A DNA stretch of 64,000 bases, from the NCBI RefSeq assembly GCF_014839805.1, contig NC_051134.1, positions 8,153,170-8,217,169 on the forward strand. The letters are read 5' to 3'. This document shows, one piece after another, positions 45,645 to 58,519 of this stretch. A program made the translations under genes and the position numbers. This stretch comes from Manduca sexta. Its lineage: Eukaryota > Arthropoda > Insecta > Lepidoptera > Sphingidae. The stretch's first letter is position 1, and each line of letters begins with the position of its first letter. Below the pieces are notes generated by a model that searched no databases, was not told the DNA's origin, and was given only the letters and a program-made list of their open reading frames with translations.

Positions 45645-48600
45645 ATGAAACGGATATATGTGAGAAGTATAGAGGTAGTAGTTTCGGTTTTGCTAGTAAA
45701 TGACCTGAACCCTGAGTTTAGGTTTTGTCACATCTAGCCTGCCTAAGTCCACGACACACCTGTCGGCTGTCGGCTGTCAAATGTACAAGGGTCATTACTT
45801 AGCGTATCGGCCGGTAATTAATACACGTACATGAATTGGCCGCCGTCCGCTGCCTTTTTGCCGGCCTGCTGACGTGACGTGCCGCTGTTTCCTCATTAAC
45901 TCGTCACGTGGGATGCTTCACTTTTAACGTTAAATCATGGATTTTGGAGCAATGTAATGTTGTTCTTAGATGTATGAGTGTGAGAGTATGTATGAATCGT
46001 TATATTATGGATTATGTTTTATCTACTTTTATTAATTTCTGTGGGGATGAGGCTCCGGATTATTCTGGGACGATTTTATTTGGTTGCTACGTTGTTCTTT
46101 ATTTGGAGAATTTAAGTGTTTCGATGCAACGCGACCATGCCTTGAGCGTCATTGTAGTATTTCAAATGCTACATAATCGATACGACTCCAAGGATAAAGG
46201 AACATTCATATGGATAAAAACCAAAGGAACATTCAAATCGATGCATGTAGATCAAATGTAACCCCAGTAGTGTTTCGAACTGAGACCATCGAATTAATCA
46301 AATAGACCTACTGTCTAGTTTAATCTGGCTGTGAAACAGCATTTAACAGTAAATCAGCGGGTGTCAGTGGGCGAGCAGTTTAGGTGTCAGTCACCTCGGT
46401 ACCTGGGGCCCCGTTGTGCGGATCAAACAGTAATTAATCTCCGCCACCATCGTGTCTCCCCTCCCCTCCTGTTCCCTCCCCGCTGCCCCGCCGGACTCTG
46501 GGCTTCCCCTCGCCGGCACCGTGGCGCCGGCAGGTGACCACTGTCTGTACAGTTCGTAGATCAAATTGCCGTTATGAAGGCATTTATAGGGATCTTTAAA
46601 GAGAATAGGTGTCAGATCAATAGCCGTCTCAATGAATAAGTCCGAGTGTTAGAACAGATAAGACTGTTTCAATCAAAATTTTAAAGTATTTAAGGCTTTT
46701 CAAAAAGTAACTTCTCGGAGACATCGTTCGGAATTGTTTGAGCTGATCTTTGTTACATGAAGCCTAATTTCTGTTAAAATGGTTTAAGTTGATATTGTTT
46801 GATGGTATATAAGGATTACCCCGGCAACTTATACTTCTCCGTGTCCATCATAATAAAATTTATAGGGAAATTCCAAAACAGCACTTATTAGAGTCAAATA
46901 AAATTCATCGTTTGTCGTCGCAGTGACAATCAACAATGCAATTGATACCTTTGCTGATTTGAAACTCAATAAACGGGTTTTTCACCAATTTGGCCAATTT
47001 CGATCCAAATCAAATGGATAAAATATATGAAGTGTCAAAAAGGCCATAACAGCACGTAATGGCTCAATATGGAAGTGTTCGGAGCGGGCGGCGCGCGGTG
47101 TCGAGCGAGCGAAATCGTCGCTCGTCGCTCGTGCGACGCGGCTCGCACGCAATCAAAACGCGGTGAAATCGCACCCGACTGATAACTGCACTCGGACCGG
47201 TGTACAACGAGCTCGTGTATATTGATTTGTGACATGTTTACGTGTGAGGATTTTTGATTCGGAGAAAAGATAAAGAATAATTAATGGCTATCGCTCATAG
47301 GAAATGAGTTATCATTTGCATGAATACGACGAATTTTGATAAACGGTGGCTGTTTATTCGTGTTACCACAACCCGCCTTTTAATTAGTATTATACCTAGA
47401 AATACAACAGCGTATTTCTACAGGTTTGGGTATAAACGACAAACCATTTTTTAAAAGCTCATATCAACACAATATATTTAAAAATTACATTCAAGTTCGT
47501 TTGAACAGCAAGATATTAGGGCGCGTTGTATCTCCAGCTCACACGGACCGTAAAGCAGTTTTCATATCGTCTCGCAATACTGAGAGCGATAGAAATGATT
47601 TATCGAGTGCTCGGTGGACATACGAGCGGTGCTCGGCTCGCGCCGCGCCGCCAGATGGCGCTGAGGTGCATCTGCTTCGATATGCTGACTGCTTTATCTC
47701 TATCTTCCAATATTAGATGTGCGATGTAGATTTTGTCTATATTGTAAATCTAACCTAGATTTCTCTTATCGATTCGACATATCGTTTTTGATTTTACATT
47801 CTCGTATTGTTTTGTTTAAGATTATTATGTAAATAAAGACGTTGTAGAGGTATACGATATGGTAATTTGTTCATGCCACCAACTATTATTCTATAGCTGC
47901 CACCTTCTGGCTGGGCTCAACGTTGGGGAGTCCATGTTTTAAGGTACTTTTTAGTGCAAGCTTCTTCTGGAACCAGTTGTCGCCTGCAGTAACCGTTTTC
48001 TTTCTTAGAGGTATTGTGTAGATTATAATGAATACCCTTTATATCCCTAGCTTTTATATTTTTTTGTGAATGATTATAATCATTTAAATTGAAAACCAAT
48101 AATCATCGAACGTGGTGATCTCATATCATCAAGTTATCCGCTTAATTTTTAAATATTATGATATGCAAATCTGTATCGGTTGTTTCATGAATTCATAATT
48201 TTTTATCAGCCATTAATATAAGTTCACCAATTAAAAATCTGGTATTTTTTCAATATTAATTAAATTACGTAAGATAGCGACAAGGGATCTTTAAAAAAAA
48301 ATAATTGTTTTATATTACGTATAATATGGTAAGAAAAGCTATTTCTAAACGTCTATAGGTCACTCACATACCTTAGCGTTTATTGAAGGCGATGTATTTG
48401 AATATTATAATGGGATCGTGGTGGCGGGCAGTAGGGCGGCGCGGCGTCGCAGGGTCGCGTACGCAGGCCGCCACACACGTTCCCCCGCAATAAACCTCGG
48501 ATATGAGATGGCTTCCTACATTCCTCACAACGTCTGCTTTATTTCATACCTAGGCTTTGTCTTGACAGTATATTTGTTTAAACATGTGTTTGAAGGGAAA

Positions 48601-49219
48601 GTTTATTATATTTTAAAATTAATACATGCAATTATTATTTTCACTAATATTTACATTTGTTTATTTGTTTTTGGAAGCATTAATGTTCACCCTATTTGTT
48701 TTACAGTAACTATAGCTTAGTTAGAGGTAAAATTTATAAGCCAATTTGAGAAACTACATCTCATATGCTCGACATTGCAGTTTGTCAACGATTTGGATCA
48801 ATCTAACCCACATTATAGCAACGGATATCAAGTTTACAGAAATGTGGATGCACATGGTGTACTTTAGTTTACTGCCAGCATAAGAACTTAATAATTTGAC
48901 ACAGTTATGTCAGTGTAAAGTCCCGAGAATTGGTAAAGTGGATATTTAGAGAATACAGCATTTACATAATTATATAAATAAAAATATAATAAAGTGCGTA
49001 TATATACAGCGTGCTCATATCAGCACATAGCGGTGTGTCAGTGACTCTCGTGCCGGTGGGTGCCGCCGCGACGCTGCCGACACACCTCCCGCACACCACG
49101 ACACGCGACAGAACAGACGAGACACGGCGAAAGCTTTATATACGGTTGAAGAATATTTTAGGTTGTGTAATTTTTTCTTTTATACTTATTTCGATCTTAA
49201 TCCATTGTGTGATAGAGTA
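45645..49219. other. Non-coding stretch with islands, up to the assembly gap
   Basis: No gene is recognised. CpG or C-rich islands lie near 46380-46540 (with a minus-strand G-quadruplex motif at 46458-46489), 47080-47170, 47625-47665, 48415-48490 and 49030-49130. A 13-bp direct repeat aaaggaacattca occurs at 46196 and 46223. The 117-codon plus frame at 45908-46261 shows no known motif. Confidence 0.55.
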
Positions 49220-49719
49220 NNNNNNNNNNNNNNNNNNNNNNNNNNNNNNNNNNNNNNNNNNNNNNNNNNNNNNNNNNNNNNNNNNNNNNNNNNNNNNNNN
49301 NNNNNNNNNNNNNNNNNNNNNNNNNNNNNNNNNNNNNNNNNNNNNNNNNNNNNNNNNNNNNNNNNNNNNNNNNNNNNNNNNNNNNNNNNNNNNNNNNNNN
49401 NNNNNNNNNNNNNNNNNNNNNNNNNNNNNNNNNNNNNNNNNNNNNNNNNNNNNNNNNNNNNNNNNNNNNNNNNNNNNNNNNNNNNNNNNNNNNNNNNNNN
49501 NNNNNNNNNNNNNNNNNNNNNNNNNNNNNNNNNNNNNNNNNNNNNNNNNNNNNNNNNNNNNNNNNNNNNNNNNNNNNNNNNNNNNNNNNNNNNNNNNNNN
49601 NNNNNNNNNNNNNNNNNNNNNNNNNNNNNNNNNNNNNNNNNNNNNNNNNNNNNNNNNNNNNNNNNNNNNNNNNNNNNNNNNNNNNNNNNNNNNNNNNNNN
49701 NNNNNNNNNNNNNNNNNNN
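49220..49719. other. Assembly gap, exactly 500 N
   Basis: The run of N is 500 bases, a round placeholder length. True size is therefore probably unknown. Open frames of 188-264 residues crossing it are artefacts made of X. Confidence 0.98.
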
Positions 49720-49764
49720 TATGGGTTTCAGTTCCCTTTCAGGCAATTTCACATTTCGCCACTG
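49720..49764 (+). mobile_element. 3' remnant of the hAT-type MITE, cut by the gap
   Basis: 'gggtttcagttccctttcag' and the terminal 'tttcgccactg' match the 3' ends of the MITE copies at 8368-8567 and 55409-55618. The 5' part, if present, lies in the gap, so no target duplication can be checked. Confidence 0.65.
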
Positions 49765-51460
49765 CTAATTATTATCTTTTTACTCAAACTAGGCAATGTG
49801 ACTGACATCACATCTGCAATGTAGTTAAAGTATAATATCGCTAATATTTGAAACGTCTCTCTATACATTTATACCAAACACAACTGACACAGGTATCAAA
49901 TGATAAACTGGTGTAACTGTGTACAAAAACAAGACGGAAGCATGTTGCAATGTCACGTTAACTAATAGATAATTAGGGAAGGGCCGAGGCTTGCGGCTGC
50001 GTACCGCACGGGCGCATACATCACCGTGGTTGAGTAATATCTGTCCTTAGTGACCGGCTGGACCGAGGCTGAGGAAACTGCGGGGTGATACACGAATATT
50101 ATCATCTACGATAATATTTAAGTTTTAAATTTTTGTTTGGAATCTTGACTCTTATGGGCTATATTTAATTTTGATGGGTGTATTTTAATTGTGATGTGAT
50201 TTTTAGATCAGCGGAATAGCTAGAAAAAGCTCGTGTTTTCTACTTATAGGAATAAATCTATCCAAATACACATGTATATATAACATCGCTGGCCCACTAT
50301 TACAAGGTTCTATGTTATATTTGATGTGCAAATTGAATTGTATATCTCTCATGATTTTAAGCCTTTTTCAGTGAAAATTTCCAATAATCTCTAAAAATAA
50401 GTTGAGGGAGAATCATGGATTATGGAGTTTTCTAATTTTTACTAAATTGAACATTTCTAATCTCATTTTTGCAACATAAGTAAAAATTGACATATGTAGG
50501 ACCTTGTAAAAGTGGCTCACTTTTACAAGTTACATTTTAATAAATTTCATTAATCATTTATTTACTCGCTTGTCGGTATAAAAACAAAATATGCGGCTTT
50601 TTGTCTTTTTGACATAGAAAAATGTTGGCATTATATATAATTATTTATAATTTCGAAACTATAGTAAAATTATTTTCACACAAAGCTAATTGGCTTTGGA
50701 AAATCGCTGGTCTCCTCTCCCTAACACCATCACGTCTTCAAGCCTAAAGGCCCGAGGAAAAAGGCCCCTTACCTTCCACTAAAACTAGTAAATAGTCGGA
50801 TTAACTGATCGCATAAATCAGAGAGTCCGTCCGCTGCCGGAACAACGAGCGATAACTATCTCGTAGATTGGAGTGTTCTCAACTAGTTTGCTACCATCTG
50901 ATTGAGAGTTTTATAATCGGCGCTATGGGGTCAGGAGACCAACTTTATATAGACGGATACGATTTCGGAATCTGATGCTAAAATTAGCTTTTATTGGTGC
51001 TCTAGTAACTAAGTATATCGACGGTTTAACTGTAATCATATCTAAGCGACAATTACAAAACTTTTCAATGGAGCGATTTCAAGTTTTGTTTATAATTATA
51101 AAAACTATTTTCGGTATAAAATATAATATCAAAATTGTTCCAGAGCTACGAAATTAAATGACGTGAAAAATCTGGTGATTCCAAATATGTATATGACTTA
51201 TTTTTGGTATATTTGTCGTTTAGATATGATTTCCTCATATCTAATCAAGTAGGTCATCTATCAGCTAGTGTCTTCTGTGAGAAAAAAAAAACCGCGATAG
51301 AATCCGGAAAATTAGTTTAATTTCAATGTCTTCTGTGAGGTTAGAATACTGATGTTTTTTGAGCCTATGACTATCTTACTTCACACGGTATGTCGAATAA
51401 TGTATTATTATGGTATTAGCCCAGCTGAATGACCCATTCATATTGTATTTACAGCGTAGC
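49765..51460. other. Non-coding stretch
   Basis: No gene is recognised. A CpG patch lies near 49980-50085. 'ccttgtaaaagtggctcact' is followed by 'tttacaag', a short inverted pair near 50502-50530. The rest is AT-rich. Confidence 0.55.
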
Positions 51461-51461
51461 T

Positions 51462-51718
51462 TTTTTTACACGTGCATGGGAAAGTGTCCCTACTGCACGT
51501 GATGATAAGTACAGTGGGGTCTAAGAGAATTTCAGCTGACGAGAGATGATTACCCCTCGTCAGTCGACACAATTATGCCGGCCTTTTAGAACCGACTATA
51601 AACAGGTTGATCCCGGAAAACGACACACTTACATGGGCCACTATGGTAGGTTTTAACATCTTGTGTGCGGTGGTCTCTACTCACCATTCGGGCGGATATA
51701 AAATATCTTACTACCAAA
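51462..51718 (+). repeat. Copy of the ~240-bp dispersed repeat (family A)
   Basis: It runs from 'ttttttacacgtgcatggg' through 'agtacagtggggtctaagag', 'gacgagagatgattacccct', 'cgtcagtcgacacaattatg', 'cgacacacttacatgggcca' and 'gtgtgcggtggtctctactc' to 'cttactaccaaa'. The hexamer gtagct occurs just before and just after, a possible short target duplication that other copies do not clearly confirm. Confidence 0.8.
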
Positions 51719-52480
51719 GCTAAAGTAGCTCTCTTATTTTGTTTTCAATGAGACGTACGTTAGAACTCTGCTAAATAAATATCGTTTTATAAGCCATAGG
51801 TTGTATGATGCAGTAGGCAGCACAGTAATTGACGACACCTATTAGAGGCGGTCAGGCGCGGTCGATCATAACGCGTGAGTCACCGAGATACATGGGACCG
51901 TATCTGGCACGCCACTTCATTATCTCAGAACACGCGAGCTGTGGGGCTGTTTTAATGAAAAAGTTTTAAAAACAATCCACGTTTGCTACTTTTAATACTA
52001 AAAACAACACACCTTGAACACCTGTTACACCTGGCCAATGATAAAGAAAAATACAAGAAGCTGACGGCTAACTTTCAACAATGCAGAGGCATTTAAAGAA
52101 GGAGAAGAATACTAAAAATAATAGTTTTTTTTAACAGGTGCTAGAATACGCGTTATGCTCCTGGTTTTATAGCATATGTACACATTTTTGTTAAACGCCT
52201 CAAAATGGTTCCTTTCAAGCGGCTTATTGAAATCAAAGTGGACACTTCAGTCAGTCATGCCATTGACAAAACTAATACATGTGCGATTCTACTATTCTGT
52301 GCTGTCCAAAGTAAAACAAAGTACGCAACCGAATGCGGTGCTTATCTTAAGGAGATAGACCAGCTCAACGCATTCTATTTGTATATAGAATTCATTAGAC
52401 TTGCCCAGCTAATGACAGTATGGCAATTCAACGAAGGTAGGCTTGAAATAACGACATGCTATTCATTTATCACCGCTCAC
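51719..52480. other. Non-coding stretch
   Basis: No gene is recognised. A CpG patch lies near 51840-51930. The two overlapping plus frames over 52176-52483 (60 and 92 codons) show no known motif. Confidence 0.5.
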
Positions 52481-52483
52481 TAG

Positions 52484-52610
52484 TTGGTAGAATACAATAA
52501 CTTTATCATCATATAGAATATATTTTGTATCCGCCCAGATAATGATCACTTTACACAAGGTGTTAAACTCTGCTATATTGGCTCATAGTGTGTGGCGTTC
52601 CGGGATCAAT
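52484..52610 (-). repeat. Truncated copy of the ~240-bp dispersed repeat (family A)
   Basis: Plus-strand order is 'ttggtagaat', 'atattttgtatccgcccaga', 'cacaaggtgttaaactctgc', 'ggctcatagtgtgtggcgtt' and 'ccgggatcaa', the minus-orientation left half of the family. The other half is missing. It faces the copy at 51462-51718 across about 770 bp. Confidence 0.7.
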
Positions 52611-55400
52611 TGTAATTGTAAACCACGCGATAAAAGCGTGCTGAAAAGTCTTTAAAAGTAAAGTCCACTCCACATCTCCAGCTCTTAGTAGGTGGACAAT
52701 TAACCGTAAAGCGGGGGTCAACAGCTCGCATACCGCTCAATTCTAACAATTGTCCACGCGCAGACGTGGGAACGGACTCCGCTGAATCACCTACACAAAC
52801 ACTATTTATAGCCTTAATAAGGTAGAATTTAAAAAAAATATTGTGGTCTGTAAGTTCATCTGTTATTGAGTTCTATTTCATAGAAAAAAATAATATTGGG
52901 TGTTTAATTTCCAAGGTGTTATTTTCAAGAAATACTGGAATTTTATTTGCGGTCTGATGATGTCTTGCTTAGGCTACGAAGTCAATGGGATTCCGGGATC
53001 AATCAAATTATTGAAGATTTTTCTATTTGAAAATTAAAATTGGCTACCAAAGTTACCTGATATTAGATTTTGAGGACGATTGCAAAAAGCCCTCAAGGGT
53101 CGGGCATACAGTAACGCAGCGTGCATGTAACCACAACTCAGTTCAGAACTCTATTTTGCCGAAAATTATAAGTATGAGCTTCTACCATAAAATAAGAATG
53201 TCGACTTACAGATCATCCAAGTAACAAATATAAATTTCATTAAAATCATAAATCTACTTCTTCTAATTTAAAAGAATCATAAAAACAGAAAGTCTTCAAG
53301 CCGATTTCATTTCCATGCAACAGATGAAAAGCAAAATTGTTTATGACAGGTAAAAACTGCAAACGATAAATCTGGTTTTAAATTCCAGAATCAAAAGGGA
53401 AAGCATTTCCCACAGCTCCCTCGGGATCGTCTCCCGGGAAAAATCTAATCGCCTTACACAAGGCCCGCAATCTACCTGGTATTCTGAACAAATTGGCCAT
53501 AATAAAATACTCGGGCTAATTAATGTGAAGGGGACCAGAGCGAAGTTCGCAGATCGAGGAAAATAAGCGTCTTTGTAAGTGATCTCCTGTTAATAGTGGG
53601 GGATCGCGGGAATTTTTCAAACTTTTTTATTAATGGTAGATTAAGATTCAATATCGTTTTTGTTGTGAGCTTACCTGACGATTGGCCTAATTGGTCAATG
53701 TAGTGTTCTTTACTGATTATTACCAATGAACAGTGTTTGTATTTGATAAACACAGGCTTGCAGGGACTTGTATTTATGTCTATGTGGCAATGTTTCGTTT
53801 GGGCTAGTATGAGTGTAGGTGTAGTCGAGATTTAGTATGTCTTTCAGGATATAAAAGTGAGTTTATGTTTTGATATGATAGTATGATTTCAATGGAATAT
53901 TATTGAATTTGTAAAATTTTATTAATAATACTAAAAATATATCTTTATGATGCGGAAGAAGTACCATTGCTACAATTAATATTAACAGAGTTGCGTTTAA
54001 GTTTTTTCTGAATCGGTCGCAGGAAATCAAGGGTTAATAGAATACGTTACACTACACTTCTCGTTAATATATTTTTTAATGTTTTCAAGAATATTAAAAC
54101 AAATGCAATATATTTTCATCAAACCGAACATCAATTGAGATTTACGGCTCAGCAATTTAACTTCTTAGAAGCATTGTATTGAATGAAAACGCGCATAAAA
54201 TGCCGGATGTTGGAGTTTTCTTTCATCTATTTTATTGGCTACAAAATATAGTTTTCAGTGAGTCAACGATGAGGTGCGCTCGCGCCGGTCGTTGCTCCGA
54301 TATCGGCCGGTTTCAATTAATTGGAGTGGCTGCGACGCCTCTTAAAGTGGGTGTCTCTGCATCTATTAGGCCATTTGTGACTCGTTGTGGGCTTACGAAA
54401 CGGTCGCATGTGTAAGGTACTTAATTACTTGTTTGTTTTGACGATGAACCGGTTCGAACTGCGAGTATCGTTTATCGCTTGGATCAATTTATATTGCCTG
54501 AATCATTTTTTTGTATTCTTAAGTTTTATTACTTTAGCTCTTAGAGTTATAATGTAATGCTTTCCTGTTGTTATTCCGCTTTTATGATCATTTTGATCTG
54601 TAATGTATATCTTCCTTTGTGGTAGGTGATGGTTATTGTGAAAAAGTGGTGACGAGTTTGTTTTTGTTGAAATTGGGATTCGATATAGTTGGGATTTAGG
54701 CAGGTCAACAATCGCATCAAAAAAACGGAAATTAGTTCGCCGAATCGGATGTTGAATGACACTTTCGACCCAAATGACACTTCTACCTACACGTTCGTAA
54801 CAAAAGCGTGACTGATAAATGATTTGCCCTCAGTCATTGTCCTGACTCTACACTCTGTTTATCATCTCAATCAATCAATGCAAACCTACCAGCGTGCACC
54901 AAATTCACAAGTAAATATTTATGGTAAAAAGTGCAAGTACATAACGGTGTGTGCGGCAGATGTGTTGACCAGACACGTAGGAGAGGACGCTGGAGGGGGG
55001 AGGTAGGGCGCGGGAGGGGGGCGACGTGTGTGATGTGATTCACAGGCGCATATGCGACCTCCATACACCGGGGCGATGGGACACGCTGAAACTGACGTGC
55101 TAACAGATGAGACAGCGCTTTGATGTGTGTAAAGTTCTGGTTACTTATACTATATCTAGAGATATTTAATTGAGTTTAGAGTATTGGTTTTCTCAAGTTA
55201 TGTCTTGAATTTTACAGCCAATCCTGTGGGGTATCCTAATTGTTAAAAAATAATAAATACAATTTTAATTACGCAGTTGATGAGAAGGAACATGATAATT
55301 TTAATAGGTCTTTCTTTCAAATATTGCTTTAGTAATAACGCAAAAATTTTAAGATGTAGGTTTAATCTATATAAATACAAGCCTAGCCTGTCCTTTAACA
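52611..55400. other. Non-coding stretch with islands
   Basis: No gene is recognised. Mixed GC patches lie near 52670-52790, 53400-53470, 54265-54410 and 54950-55075. The last holds a plus-strand G-quadruplex motif at 54995-55021. Confidence 0.55.
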
Positions 55401-55408
55401 ATGCCGGG

Positions 55409-55618
55409 CAGTGGCGAAGGGTTCACATAATTCCTGTCGGCTTCCCTTTCGTAACTTATGTAAAATCAAATTATTTTCGGAACGATTTGCAAACCGCATT
55501 TACACATATCAATAGTACCTATGTTTCCTTAGGTTCCTTTACGGAAAATTTAACTATTCGCATATCAGTAGTATCTATGTTTTGTGAGGCTCCTTTATGA
55601 AAAAACCATTCGCCATTG
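55409..55618 (+). mobile_element. hAT-type MITE, copy 2
   Basis: A 210-bp element starts CAGTGGCGAA and ends TTCGCCATTG, giving inverted termini. The flanking octamers are atgccggg (55401-55408) and atgccagg (55619-55626), an 8-bp target duplication with one mismatch. Internal 'ggcttccctttcgtaactta' is identical to copy 1. No transposase is encoded. The 107-codon frame across it is not a gene. Confidence 0.82.
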
Positions 55619-55837
55619 ATGCCAGGGATATTATATTGAAGTGATGTAGAGTCTTATCTTTGAAATTGGCTACTCTTTGCCGTTGGTGCGGCGTGAGAAC
55701 CCCGCGCACATGTTGATTACACACTCGTTCTTTTATTGGCGGTACATACGTGGAGTTTTAATTACCTTGTTTTAATGCACTGCACAGTAATCACACGCCC
55801 ACCGGCTATGTTGACATAACTGCCATGTTTTATTAGA

Positions 55838-56030
55838 TGGTATGTGGGGACCCAAAACTCCGCCTGTTTGCCACTAAGCAGTATTGGATTGTAGGTAGAA
55901 AAATGTTAGGTATTGAATTAACTACGGTTTCGAGAGCCGTAACTTCGGTCGATGGTCGCCGGAATTATGTCGGCCTGTGTTATTGGATGTAAGTACACTT
56001 GGTGGCCCAGGACGGAACACGTCGGACTGA
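55838..56030 (+). repeat. Very divergent copy of the ~240-bp repeat (family A)
   Basis: 'ggtatgtggggacccaaaac', 'gtcgccggaattatgtcggc' and 'gtggcccaggacggaacacg' echo family A landmarks in partly altered order. The identity is low and the assignment tentative. Confidence 0.35.
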
Positions 56031-58290
56031 AACTTGCGAATTTTGGACAATGCGTGCGATGATCGCTAATCAATCAGATTTCATCAGTTTATCTCTTTCT
56101 ATTCAACGTTAAGTTACCTTTTATATTACGAGAATTAAAATACGAAGTTCAATTTTAAAATGACTTGTGTTTAAAAAATATTGACCTACATCTTTCCATG
56201 CTCTACATTAACTTGACATGTCGCCATACAGAAATAACCGTGACTCCATACTTGCGTGCTGTTAAAATTTACTCTCAATTGCAAACCCGCAGATAACGAC
56301 ATGCTCGTAATGACAACTCCATTAAAATTGTTTATAGTATCGCAATTCGTGTTGTTTGGTGGTAGGTCTCCTGTGGGGGTTCGTTTGGGTAGGTAGGTAA
56401 TATCGCAATGTATATTTCTATGGTTAAGCAGCAATGCAAGCGTTGCTCTGTTTGGTTTGAAGGATAGTGTGGCGAGGGTAATTAAATATTTGAAGGTTTA
56501 ATTATTTATTGGTGAGAATCTTACTGTTATGCTTTACGTTGTGTTTCTAAGTTTTAACATTGTTTTTTGTACTTGAAAATAAGGCAAATGACTGTTCTGT
56601 TAATGAAACCTGTTTTAAAATTAGAAATAGGTATTGAGCGAAAATGATTTATCATCTGCGACGTAGACTTCGTACTGGTGCGAAGGTGATGCAATCCGAG
56701 CCACCGGTGACCACATTTCGGGAGATGACCTCACGACCGGAGTAAGAGACAGCTGTTGTTAGTCAGTGGCGCCTGCGCATACGAACAATGTTTTATTATT
56801 TGCCTTATTTTCATGGATTTGCTATTAATAGTTTTGCACTGTTTACGAGTTTGACTCATTAAGGAGTACGTATGCGTCAACCGTGTTTTGTTTTTCCAAA
56901 TGAGGTAAACGTCTGACGAGTGACGGGAATCCTCTGGTGCCGGGAGTTTGCATCGAGATAGTGCTTGTGTCATCTCTAAATAGGGTTTAGGTTAGTACGT
57001 TTTACGTGTTTTAGGACTGGTAGACTGTAATTCCTGATCCCCAGGAGTCATAGGTCACAACTTGTATCTTAAAGGAGTTCGACTAATTAAATAGTTGGTA
57101 GGTACATTTATTTAATAGGTTTGCCACGTTTCGTAATGTCAGAGTCTAAAAATCACAAACCCAAATACACCCAGTTCACCCCTTCTGGACAAAGTTTAAT
57201 ATATACTAAATATAACAATACAAACACGGATTTCCCAATTTACCTGGTAAGGCCAATTAAGTATTGTGGTCGATATTGAGGGACATATTACTCACACTGT
57301 TTTCCAATAATAATTAGTCATTACTTATTACACAATATCTAAATATAGCATACGATTACTCTTTAGACAACGTTCTCAGCGTTGTAAACGTATGCACAAG
57401 GAATTAAGCTCGTCGAGCGGATGCGACCAATCAAAGTTTCAGCTCTTTCTCGCTAATCAATTACGACGACTCGAGGCGGTTTGAAGGGTGAAGGGGAGTG
57501 GGAACGGACAGCGGTTTAGTTAAATACTTCAGGTCAAAGTACTGTAGGTTACATGTTTTGATACATTAGATGATGAGCAGGTTGCTGGTTAGGAAGTGAT
57601 AAAAAGCAAAACACCATCGAAAATATTCCACTTCACTTGTTATGAGACTGACATGTAAGTCGGTTAATGACAAGAAAAAATAGCAAACTGCTAGTATTAT
57701 CACAGAATTTCGCAAAATACAGACCTTATTACCTAGCATACTAGAGTGGTAATCCAAGAGTTTTAGAGTAAACAGAAAACTGTTGAAAATTATTGTACTA
57801 TTAAATTCAATTGTATTGGGGTCTTAATTTATTTCAGTCAAGAGTATTTATAATATTTACATAACCTTATCCGATACTCTAATTTGACTGATAAAATGTT
57901 ATGGACAGTAGCCCACACCCTACAAAGTACGGCGGATCCATAACACTACCAAGTTTGATATTAATGCAACTAATGTGCCGACATGGGCGCCTTTCCCGCA
58001 AGTATCGCAAGGTGGCCTGTGACCGCTCGTCCGTGCATAACGCCAACTATTCACCGGGATTAATTAAATTCAGCACTCCCCACCCCACCCACGTCTTCCC
58101 CCCAGATAGCCCCTCGGCCAACTTCACTCGTAATGTTAACTTAACCTGAATGCAAGTCGAAGGAATTACCCGTTGGCTTAACCCGCGCTTGCTGGAATAC
58201 GATTAACGTAAACTTCTTATGAATGGACTTAGCATCGTGCAGGGGTACAGGAGATTGTTGTGATGGATTTTGGTTATTGATGATGCTTTT
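56031..58290. other. Non-coding stretch with islands
   Basis: No gene is recognised. CpG or C-rich patches lie near 56690-56740, 57400-57510 and 57960-58130. The 82-codon frame at 57901-58149 covers the last of these and is proline/serine-rich because of C/T-rich DNA. Confidence 0.55.
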
Positions 58291-58291
58291 G

Positions 58292-58518
58292 CTGGTGTAG
58301 AATACATTTTATATACGGATAGCGAACATCGTACACACGGTGTTAAGGATAGAGGCCCATGTAAGTGGGTCACGTTATCAGCTTGTGTATATCGAACAGG
58401 CCGGCATAATTGTGTCGACTACCGAGGAGTAATCATCTCTCGTCAGTCGATGTTCTATTCGCCCCATTCCACTTACCATCAAATGCAGTGAGGTCACTTT
58501 GCTGTACTTGTATGAAAA
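58292..58518 (-). repeat. Copy of the ~240-bp dispersed repeat (family A)
   Basis: The plus strand shows 'ggatagcgaacatcgtacac', 'aggcccatgtaagtgggtca', 'aggccggcataattgtgtcg', 'gtaatcatctctcgtcagtc' and 'ttccacttaccatcaaatgc', then 'ctttgctgtac'. This is the minus orientation in full order, with a small deletion after 'ggtgttaa'. Confidence 0.8.
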
Positions 58519-58519
58519 T

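Noticed and set aside
45908..46261. 117-codon plus frame
   Set aside because: T-rich composition, no domain; includes the slippage-like direct repeat.
49011..49805. 264-, 201- and 188-residue open frames
   Set aside because: They are almost entirely X because they cross the 500-N gap.
55277..55600. 107-codon plus frame
   Set aside because: It overlaps the hAT-type MITE and has no protein signature.
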